A stretch of DNA of 28,714 bases from SHZI01 sp038214295 (GTDB lineage Bacteria > Pseudomonadota > Gammaproteobacteria > Steroidobacterales > GCA-2729495), in contig JBBQSA010000039.1 of the NCBI GenBank assembly GCA_038214295.1, positions 1-28,714 of the forward strand, in the 5' to 3' direction. The stretch's first letter is position 1, and every line of letters starts with the position of its first letter. Shown here one piece after another: positions 8,206 through 16,700 of the stretch. The notes below the pieces were generated by a model, which saw only the letters and a list, made by a program, of their open reading frames with translations, was not told the origin of the DNA and ran no database searches. The translations under genes and the position numbers were made by a program.

Positions 8206-8898
8206 TCAGGCGGCGTCGTCCGGGATGCCGGTGATGCGCAGCCCGGTGTGCACGCCGCCGTAGCGCTTGTTCATGAAAATCAGCACCGAGGTCAGGGCCT
8301 CGGCGGCGGCCGCGTTCTCCAGCGGGCCGGCATGCCAGGCCCGCAGGCCCGCGGCCTTTGCCAGGCCCACCACCACTTCCCGGGCCTCCACCTGGTTGCC
8401 GACCACCAGCACATCGCAGTCGAGTTCCTCGTCGGTGTGCAGCGAGTCGGCGGACACGTTGTGGAACGCGGCAACCACCGACACGCCGTCGCCCGCCAGT
8501 TGCTGGGCGATCAGCGCCGCTGCACCTTCCTTTGGCAGCTGCACGCGGGCGACCTTGGGCGGCATCAGTGGCACCGTGGTATCCACGAGGATCTTGCCCG
8601 CGAGCGCCGGCCGGATGCTCTCGAGGGTGGCGCGCTGCTGCGCAAAGGGCACGGTGAGGAGCACGATGTGGCCGGCTTCTGCCGCCTCCAGGTTGCCGAG
8701 GCCCTGGACGCGGGCGCCGGCAAACTCGGCGCGTAATTCCGCAGCGGCGGCGGCGGCCTTGTCCGCCGAACGGGAGCCGATCACCACGGGCAGACCGGCT
8801 TTTACCCAGCGACGCGCCAGGCCGCCACCCAGGGCGCCTGTGCCCCCGATGATGCTGATCACGGGATTCGCCGGGCCGGCGGGCTTGTCAGTGGCCAT
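8206..8898 (-). CDS. npdG: NADPH-dependent F420 reductase
   Basis: The product is 230 aa and is expected to exchange hydride between NADP(H) and F420 in the cytoplasm. An N-terminal Rossmann motif IIGGTGALGGGLARRW (16-31) is followed by IGSRSADKA (40-48), the Ser-Arg type loop that selects NADP. Further family segments are VVAAFHNVSADSL and DVLVVGNQ in the middle, and AGLRAWHAGPLENAAAAEAL near the C-terminus, with an RYGG (Arg-Tyr-Gly-Gly) motif after it. It is the first gene of the F420 operon and faces queD across a 196-bp divergent gap. I chose the ATG at 8898; the first 12 residues form a flexible lead before the Rossmann strand. Confidence 0.93.
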   Translation of the reverse strand: MATDKPAGPANPVISIIGGTGALGGGLARRWVKAGLPVVIGSRSADKAAAAAAELRAEFAGARVQGLGNLEAAEAGHIVLLTVPFAQQRATLESIRPALAGKILVDTTVPLMPPKVARVQLPKEGAAALIAQQLAGDGVSVVAAFHNVSADSLHTDEELDCDVLVVGNQVEAREVVVGLAKAAGLRAWHAGPLENAAAAEALTSVLIFMNKRYGGVHTGLRITGIPDDAA

Positions 8899-9094
8899 CA
8901 GGAAGGAACTCCACGCTGCACGAGGGAAACCGCAGCATGGTACTGGTCAGGCCCGCAGCGGCACAAATCGGCGCGGCGCGGCGCACGGCCGTGCTGGCCA
9001 GTGTGCCGGGGGGTGGTGCAGAATGCCCGTCCGCTCCCACAACTTCAGCAAAAGAACAAGCCCTCGCGGCGCAGCCAGGTCAGACCTTATATAT
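8899..9094. promoter_or_regulatory. Divergent intergenic region between the F420 operon and queD
   Basis: These 196 bp separate two head-to-head transcription units, so promoters for both npdG (leftward) and queD (rightward) should lie here. The only strong local signal is an AT-rich TTATATAT run (9087-9094) directly against the queD start. I see no preQ1 riboswitch fold, no clear -35/-10 pair and no obvious palindrome. Confidence 0.4.
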
Positions 9095-9469
9095 ATGCAG
9101 ATCTTCAAGGAGTTCATCTTCGAGGCCGCTCATCGGCTGCCGAACGTGCCCCCCGGGCACAAGTGCAGCCGGCTGCACGGCCACTCCTGGCGGGGTGCAA
9201 TCTACGTGAGCGGGCCCGTGCACCCCCATACCGGCTGGATCATGGACTTTGGCGAGATCAAGCAGAAATTCCAGCCCATCTACGACGTTCTCGACCACCA
9301 CTACCTGAACGAGGTGCCGGGCCTCGACAATCCCACCAGCGAGGTCGTGGCCCGCTGGATCTGGCAGCGGCTGAAACCGTCCCTTCCGGCGCTCTCGAAG
9401 GTGATCGTGCACGAGACCTGCACCAGCGGCGCGATCTACCAGGGTGAAGACGAGCCCGCCGGCAGCTAA
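9095..9469 (+). CDS. queD: 6-carboxy-5,6,7,8-tetrahydropterin synthase (QueD)
   Basis: The product is 124 aa, close to E. coli QueD (about 120 aa) and similar along its whole length. The enzyme converts 7,8-dihydroneopterin triphosphate to 6-carboxytetrahydropterin, a step towards queuosine and other 7-deazapurines. Zinc ligands His13, His28 and His30 (EAAHRL, RLHGHS), catalytic Cys24 (GHKCSRLHGH), LDHHYLNEVPGLDNPTSE (66-83) and HETCTSGAIYQGE (106-118) are all present. I chose the ATG at 9095 by homology; there is no good Shine-Dalgarno and TATATAT abuts the start. It opens a plus-strand run leading through the deaminase and methyltransferase into the NRPS genes. folE, for the preceding pathway step, lies just after the NRPS genes. 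Confidence 0.95.
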   Translation: MQIFKEFIFEAAHRLPNVPPGHKCSRLHGHSWRGAIYVSGPVHPHTGWIMDFGEIKQKFQPIYDVLDHHYLNEVPGLDNPTSEVVARWIWQRLKPSLPALSKVIVHETCTSGAIYQGEDEPAGS

Positions 9470-9498
9470 CCGCGGAGCCCCGCCCGTCCCGTCTGGCC

Positions 9499-9504
9499 GG
9501 GAGG
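9499..9504 (+). promoter_or_regulatory. Ribosome binding site that sets the deaminase start
   Basis: GGGAGG lies 5 nt before the ATG at 9510. This supports 9510 over the upstream in-frame GTG at 9444, which lies inside queD and has no such site. Confidence 0.65.
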
Positions 9505-9509
9505 ACGCG

Positions 9510-9944
9510 ATGCGCGCGGCCCTGGCCGCCGCGCAGCGCGGCCGGCTTGCCGGCGAGCCCCCGGTCGGTGCCTGCGTCGTCCAGGACGGCCGGGTGATCG
9601 CGAGCGCCCACACCGCCGTGATCAGTGGCCCCGATGCCACGGCCCACGCCGAGATCCTCGCGCTGCGCGCGGCCTGCCAGCACGCACGCACGCCGTGGCT
9701 CGACGGCTGCGAGCTCTACGTCACCGTCGAACCCTGCGCCATGTGCCTCGCGGCCGCCCACTACTCCGGCATCGAACGTGTCTACTTCGGTGTGGGGCTC
9801 GACGCCATGCAGGCGGTGACCGGCCGGGAACTTAAGGGCGTCGTGCCGGAGGGCCTCACGCTCAGCGGTGGCCTGCTCGCGGCCGATTGCGGCGCGCTGC
9901 TCCGGGACTGGGCCGCCAGCCGGCGGCCGCAGCCCCGGAATTGA
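9510..9944 (+). CDS. Nucleoside/nucleobase deaminase (TadA/guanine-deaminase type zinc enzyme)
   Basis: The product is 144 aa from the ATG at 9510, or 166 aa if the GTG at 9444 is used. In the long numbering the zinc/catalytic motifs are His68-Ala-Glu70 and Pro97-Cys98-Ala-Met-Cys101, the hallmark of the cytidine/guanine/tRNA-adenosine deaminase superfamily. EPPVGACVVQDGRVIASAH (38-56) is the usual first beta hairpin. GGLLAADCGALLRDW near the end resembles TadA. The substrate cannot be settled from sequence: tRNA adenosine-34, guanine, or a pterin-like base given its neighbours. The gene is 40 bp after queD and 7 bp before the methyltransferase. Homology to the first TadA helix gives slight support to the longer form, the ribosome binding site to the shorter. 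Confidence 0.85.
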   Translation: MRAALAAAQRGRLAGEPPVGACVVQDGRVIASAHTAVISGPDATAHAEILALRAACQHARTPWLDGCELYVTVEPCAMCLAAAHYSGIERVYFGVGLDAMQAVTGRELKGVVPEGLTLSGGLLAADCGALLRDWAASRRPQPRN

Positions 9945-9951
9945 GGCGCTG

Positions 9952-10710
9952 ATGGCCAGCACACCGGCGGCCTACGACGCCATCGCGCGGGATTACCAGC
10001 GCACCAAGTCGTCGCCGGTGCGGGCGGCGATCGAGACCTGGACCCTCGACCGGCTGCTCGGTGACGTCCAGCGCCGCGCCATCCTCGACGCGGGTTGCGG
10101 CGACGGCTTCCATGCCCGGCGGCTGGTGGCTGCCGGCGCCGGCCGGGTCGCCGGTGTCGACGTGTCTGCCGCCATGATCGACCTGGCCCGGGAGGCGGAG
10201 CGAGCGGAGCCCCTCGGCATCCAGTACGCCTGCTGCCCGGTCCAGGACCTGCCCGACCTGCTGTGCAGCGCGGGCTTCGACGTGGTCCTCGCGTCCTACC
10301 TCCTGCACTACGCGCCCGACGTGGAGGTGCTGCGGCGGATGTGCCGGCGGCTCGGCAGCGCGCTCGCGCCCGGCGGGCGGCTGGTGGCGCTCACCGAGAA
10401 CCCGGACCAGGCGCCGGGCGATTACGGTGCGTACGCACCCTACGGCTTCGACAAACAGGCGGTGGAGGCGCGGCGCGACGGGAGCCGGATCAGCTACGGC
10501 CTCGTGTCCGGCCGGCAGATCATTCGCTTCGATACCTTCTGGTACAGCCGGGAGACCTACGCGCAGGCGCTGGCGGCGGCCGGTTTCGGGCGCATTGCCT
10601 GGCACCCGTTGCAGCTGGACCCGGCAGTGAAGTCGCCGGAGTTTTACGCGGCCTATCTCGCCAATCCGCCGGTGCTCGGGCTGACCGCGGAGAATCAGGC
10701 CCCCGCCTGA
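9952..10710 (+). CDS. Class I SAM-dependent methyltransferase
   Basis: The product is 252 aa. It has a Rossmann methyltransferase core: motif I ILDAGCGDGFHARRL (44-58), acidic Asp70 in VAGVDVS that binds the ribose of SAM, FDVVLASYLLHY (109-120), and LAPGGRLVALTEN (138-150). The lead YDAIARDYQRTKSSPVRAA (8-26) is typical of a group common in secondary-metabolite clusters that also includes the toxoflavin methyltransferase ToxA. The acceptor (N, O or C) is not readable. The start at 9952 fits the conserved YDAIA lead. The gene ends 5 bp before NRPS1, so a tailoring role is likely but inferred. It is distinct from the methyltransferase domain inside NRPS1. Confidence 0.9.
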   Translation: MASTPAAYDAIARDYQRTKSSPVRAAIETWTLDRLLGDVQRRAILDAGCGDGFHARRLVAAGAGRVAGVDVSAAMIDLAREAERAEPLGIQYACCPVQDLPDLLCSAGFDVVLASYLLHYAPDVEVLRRMCRRLGSALAPGGRLVALTENPDQAPGDYGAYAPYGFDKQAVEARRDGSRISYGLVSGRQIIRFDTFWYSRETYAQALAAAGFGRIAWHPLQLDPAVKSPEFYAAYLANPPVLGLTAENQAPA

Positions 10711-10715
10711 CGCTC

Positions 10716-13700
10716 ATGAGCGACCAGCAAACCCGGCGCAGTCCGGACCTTGCCGCGGACAGCACGCTTCCCCGACGCTTCGAGCAGCTGGTGGTGGCCC
10801 AGCCCCGCGCGCCGCTGCTCGTCTACGGCGAGTGGCGGCTCAGCTACCGGGACGTGAACGCGGCGGCGAACCGGCTGGCCCACCGGCTCATCGCCCTCGG
10901 CGCCGGGCGCAATGTGCCCGTCGGGTTGTGCCTCGATCGCGGACCCGACCTGCTCGTCGCGATACTCGCGGTGCTCAAGGCGGGCAGCGCCTACGTGCCG
11001 CTCGATCCCCGGTGGCCGGCAGACCGCTTGCGCCGCATGCGGTGCGCCGCCGCGCCGGCGGTCCTCGTCACCCGCTCCGCGTATCTCGGGCAGATGACGG
11101 GGCACGCGGGTCCCGTCCTCGACCTGGACCGGGACCAGGCGGCCATCGCACTCGAGAGTAGTGCCAACCCGGAGGTGGCGCTCGATCCCGCGCAGTGGTG
11201 TTACGTGCTCTTCACGTCCGGCTCCACGGGGCAGCCGAAGGGCGTGCCGGTCACCCACGGCAACCTCGCGGGCCTCTTCCCGCCGCTGACCGGGGCACTC
11301 GGTTTCAGCAGTGACGACGTGTGGACCTGGTTCCATTCCGCGTCTTTTGGTTTCTCGGTGTGGGAAATGTGGGGCGCGCTGCTCCATGGGGGCTCCCTCG
11401 TGATCGTGCCTGAGCACATCCGCCAGGACCCGGCAGCCCTCGGCGAACTCATCGCGGACGAGCAGGTGACGGTCTTCAGCCAGACGCCCTCGGCGTTCCG
11501 GCGTGCGCTGCACGAGCCGCGCTTTCACGCGGGTATTGCGCGGGGCCGGCTGCGCTATCTCGCCCTGAGCGGCGAGGCAATCCGCCGCGACGACCTGGCC
11601 GCCTGGTTTGCCCACGGTCATGCCGCGCGCCTCATCAACACCTACGCGATCACCGAGACGGCCGGTCAGGTCACGCTGCGGCAGTACGACGCCGGCGATG
11701 TCACCGAGGAGGCGGCCCGCAACCTCGGTCAGCCCCTCGCGGGACGGCACGTGCTCGTGCTGGACACCGGTGGCCTGCCGCTGCCCGAGGGCGAGCCGGG
11801 TGAACTGTGGGTGGGCGGCGACGGCGTGACGCCCGGCTACCTGGCCGCCAATGAACTCGCGGCGCGTTTCAGCACGCTCGCGGTGCCCGGCGTCGGGGTA
11901 CTGCGCGGCTACCGGACCGGTGACCGTGTGCGTCGGCTGCCCGACGGCGCGCTGGAGTACCTGGGGCGCGTGGATGCGCAGCTCAAGTTCCGCGGCTACC
12001 GGATCGAGCCCGGCGATATCGAGACTGCGCTCCGGGACCATCCCGGTGTGCGCGATGCCGCCGTGGGCCTGCGCACCGATCCGGCGGGCAACCAGCGGCT
12101 CACGGCCTGGGTCGTGGCGGGCGAGGCCGAGGTCGAGGCCAGCGCGACGCCTGGCGCCCCCGAGTTCTGGCCGTCGCTCGGCGCCTACGGCATCTACGAC
12201 CAGTGGCTCTACGGCCTGATGAATGCGGAGCCGGTGCGGCTCGCCGCCTACCGGGCCGCCTTCGCTGCGACGGTTCCCGGCAAGGTCGTGCTCGACATCG
12301 GCACCGGCGAGGACGCGGTGCTTGCCCGCCTCTGCGTCGAGGCCGGCGCCGCTCACGTCTACGCGGTGGAGGTGCTCGAGGCCGCTGCCGTCCGTGCCCG
12401 GGATCTCGTCCGTTCCCTCGGGCTCGAGGACCGTATCACGGTGCTCACCGGCGACATCGCGGACCTCGACCTGCCGCGGCCAGTGGAGGTCTGCACCCAG
12501 GGCATCATCGGCAACATCGGCAGCGCCGACGGCATCAGCGGCACCTGGAACGCTGCGCGCCGCCACTTCGCCCCGGGTTGCCTGCCCGTACCCGAGCGCT
12601 GCGTGACGCGCATCGCGGCACTGGAACTGCCTGCCGGCGTCCGCGCCGCGCCGCGCTTCGGCCCGCTGGCCGCCGACTACGCGCGCCGGCTGTTTGCCGC
12701 GGTCGGCCAGCCCTTCGATCTGCGCCTCTGCCTGCGCAACATCGGCGAGGCGAACCTGCTGACGGATGCCGCCGACTTCGAGGTACTCGACTTTCACGGC
12801 AGCCTCGCGACGGAACACGCCGGCAGCGCCGACCTCTGCAGCACGCGGGACGGGTTGTTCGACGGCTGCCTGCTGTGGACGGTGGTCACCGCCGGCGCCG
12901 GGCAGGTCGTGGATTACTTCCGGGAGCAGCGTGCCTGGCTCCCCGTGTACCTGCCACTCGCCGACGAGCCGCTGCCCGTCCGTCGCGGCGACCGGCTGCG
13001 GCTTACGTGGCAGTGCCGCCTCGGGTCGGACCCGGCGTTTCCGGATTACGCGCTCACCGCGCTCGTCAGCGGGCCTTCAGGTCCGGTCACGCGGACCCAC
13101 GAGTCGCGCCATCGCGGCGCCGTCGCCGGCGGCACGGCGCTCCATCGCCGGTTGCTCGGCCGACTGGACGGCACGGGCGAGCCGCCCACGGTTACCGGGC
13201 TGCGGCGCTGGCTGGACGAGCGTTTGCCCCCGCACCTCGTGCCCCAGAGCTGGGTGTTCCTTGCCGAGCTGCCGCTGGGGCCCGGCGGCAAGCTGGACCG
13301 GGAGGCCCTGCCCGCACCGGACGCGCTCCGCCCCCGGCTGGCCGGTCCGCCCGTCGCGCCCCGGTCCGGCGCAGAGCGGGCGCTTGCGGAGGTGTGGGCC
13401 GAGGTGCTCGGCTTCGAGTCGCTGGGCGTGGACGATGACTTCTTCGAACTGGGCGGCGACTCGATCACCGCCGTCCAGCTGACCACCCGGCTGCAGCGCT
13501 GGCTCGACGCCGGTGTGCCGCTGGCGGCGCTGTTCGAGGCGCCGACGATTGCCGGTCTCGCGGCGTACCTCGGGCAGCACTTCGCCGGTCCGCTGGCGGC
13601 GGCATTGGCGCGCCAGTCGCCATCATCAACCAAAGCGCGCCAGTCGCCATCATCAATAGTGGCGCCCCAGTCGCCCGCCCGTCCGCCTGCCGGCGTCCGG

Positions 13701-16700
13701 ATGCCGCTCACCTTCAGCCAGCAGAGCCTCTGGTTCCTGCAGCAGCTGTACCCGGGCGACACGAGCGCCAGCGAGCAGTTTGCGATCCGGCTGCGCGGAC
13801 CGCTGGATGCGGCCGCCCTGGAGCGCGCCTGGCAGGCGCTGCTCCGGCGGCACCCGGTGCTGACTGCCACCTTTGATGACGAGGGCATGGCCGTGGGTCC
13901 GCCCGGGGACACAGCTGCACCGGAGCCGCTAAGCCGCGTGGAGCTTGCCGACGAGGCCGCGCTCGTGATGCTGGCGGAGGCGGCGTTGCGGGAGCCCTTC
14001 GACCTGGCGCGGGGTCCGCTCGTGCGGCCGGTGCTCAGCCGGCTGGCACCGGAGCTGCATGTCCTCCTCGTCACGGCCCAGCACATCGTGGCCGACGGGC
14101 TCTCGGTACCGGTGCTGCAGGCAGACCTCGCGCGGCTGTACGCGGCCGGTTCTGCCGACGGCCTGCCTGACGACCTGCCCGACGCGCCGGCCTACGCCGA
14201 CCTCGCCGCCCAGTCTGCCTGGCAGGACGGCCTGGCGACGCCGGCCGCCCTCGACTGGTGGCGCGGGCGTCTCGCCGGTCTTCCGCCCGCCCCGCTCGAC
14301 GCGTTCGTCCGGCCCCGCGCGGGTGAGAGGATTTCCCGGCGGCTGCCGTTCACGCTGCCAGCGCCGCTCGCCGACGGTCTCCGCCGGCTTGCCCGGGAGG
14401 GCAACGCGACACCCTATATGGTGCTGCTGGCGGCCTTTCGCAGCCTGCTCGCGCGGCTGACCGGCCAGGCGGACCTCGCCATTGGCACGCCGATGACCCT
14501 GCGGGACACGCCGGAGCTGCGCGACGTCGTGGGCTGCCTCGTGAACCCGGTTGTACTGCGCGTGCCGGTGGATCTCGCCGGCTCGTTCCGCGACCTCCTG
14601 CAGGCCGAGCGCACCGGAGCGCTTGAGACCTTCGCCTACCGCAGGGTGCCATTCTCCCGGGTGGTCGAGGCCGTCGCGCCGGAGCGGCGGCTTGGGCAGC
14701 ACCCGCTGTTCCAGATCCTGTTCTCCTGGGAGCCGGTGGCGACCGGGGTTGGGGATGCGAGGGGCGTGGACTTCGACACTATCGCCGTGCCGGCGGCGCG
14801 GACCTCTTACTTCGACCTGGAGTGCGCGCTGCGAGACGCCGGGGAGGGCGCGCCGCTCGCGGGCTACTTCGCCTGGTCCGGAACGGTGCTGGAAGACGAG
14901 GTTGCGCGCCAGCTGCCGGCCTGGTGGCAGACGCTGCTCGAAGACGCGCTCGCGCGGCCCGACGCGCCGCTCGCCGAACTCGCGCTGCTCGCGCCGGCCA
15001 AACGCCGGCAGGTCCTCGTGACGTCGAACGCCACGGCTACACCGCTGCCGGCGGCGAGCACGCTGCACCAGTTTTTCCTGGAGCAGGCGGCCCGCGCGCC
15101 GGAGGCCGTCGCGTTGCGTGACGGGAGCGGCACGTGGAGCTACCGGGAACTCACCGACCGCAGCGCGCTGCTCGCGGCGGAGCTCGTGGCGCGCGGCGCG
15201 ACGGGCCGGAATGTGGCCATTGCCCTCGGCCGTTCGCCTGAGCTCGTGCTCGGCGTGCTCGGCGTGCTCCGCGCCGGCGGCACGGTCGTGCCGCTGGACC
15301 CGGGCTTTCCGCGGCCGCGACTCGCATTCATGGCCGGCGACGCGCAGCTGGCACTCGCGCTGGCGGATGGTGCTGCCGCGGCGCTGCTTGCCGCGGCCGG
15401 CATCCCGGTGATCAACCCGGATGGCTGGACACCATCGGCAGCCGTCCCGCCCGCACTGCCGGCGGTGGCCGGCGACTGGCCCGCGATGCTGCTCTACACT
15501 TCCGGCTCGACGGGCGAGCCGAAGGGCGCGCTGACGACGCACCTGTCCGCCGTGAATCGCTGCCACTGGATGTGGACCCGCTTCGGCTTCGATGCGGGTG
15601 ACGTGTTCGCGCTGCGCACCAGTCTCAATTTCATCGACGCCTGGTGGGAGATTTTCGGGGCGCTCAGTCACGGCGTGCCGTTGCAGGTGGTTCCGGACGA
15701 CGTCGCCACGGACCCGCTCCGGCTGCCGGACTTCCTCGCGGCGACGGGCGTGACGCAGCTGGTCGTCGTGCCATCGCTGCTGCGCGCGCTCCTGGAGACG
15801 CTGCCCGCCAGCGGCGCTCTGCCCGCGCTTCGCTGGTGCATCACGAGCGGCGAGCCACTCGAGCCGGACCTGCTGGCCGACTGCCGCCGGCTGCTGCCCG
15901 GCACGCACGTGCTGAACACCTATGGCACCTCCGAGATCTGGGACGCCACGGCCTTCGACACCGCCGAACTCGCGGCCGGGGCGGAACGCGTTCCCATCGG
16001 CCGGCCCGTCGCCAACGCGCGGGTCTACGTGCTCGACGCGGCGGGGCAGCCGCTGCCGCCCGGCGTGCCCGGCGAGCTGCAGGTGGCAGGCCTCGGCGTC
16101 GGTCCCGGCTACTGGCGGCGGCCGGCACTGACGGCAGAGAAGTTCGTCCGGCGAGTGCTGCCGGAGGTCGGGGGCGAGCGGCTGTATCGCACCGGCGACC
16201 GGGCGCGCTTTCTGGCCGACGGCACGCTGGAGTGCCTGGGCCGCCTGGATGCCCAGTTCAAGCTGCGCGGCCAGCGGATCGAACCTGCGGAGATCGAGCA
16301 GGCGCTCGCGGCGCACCCCGCCGTCGGTGCTGCCGTGGTGGGTGTGACGGGCGAGGGCCGGTCGGCGGTGCTCGTGGCCGGTATCGTGCGCCGCGCACCG
16401 GCCGCCGCGCCCCCCGGCGAGCTGGCAGAGGCACTCGGCGCCCATCTCCGCGCGCGCCTGCCGGGCTGGATGGTGCCCGGCGAGTGGCGCGAACTCAGCG
16501 CGCTGCCCCTCACGCCCACAGGAAAGCTCGACCGGCGCCGCTGGCTGGAGGAGGGCGCCAGTGCTCCGCTCGCGTCCAGCGCCGCCGGCGGGCTGGTGCC
16601 GCGCACCGGCACCGAGCAGCAGGTGGCGGCGCTCTGGTCGGCGCTGCTCGGCCGGGACGCCATCGGCATGGAGGACAACTTCTTCGCGCTCGGCGGCCAT

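Noticed and set aside
8937..9094. A preQ1 riboswitch upstream of queD
   Set aside because: I looked for the class I pattern with its A-rich tail and found neither the stem nor the tail.
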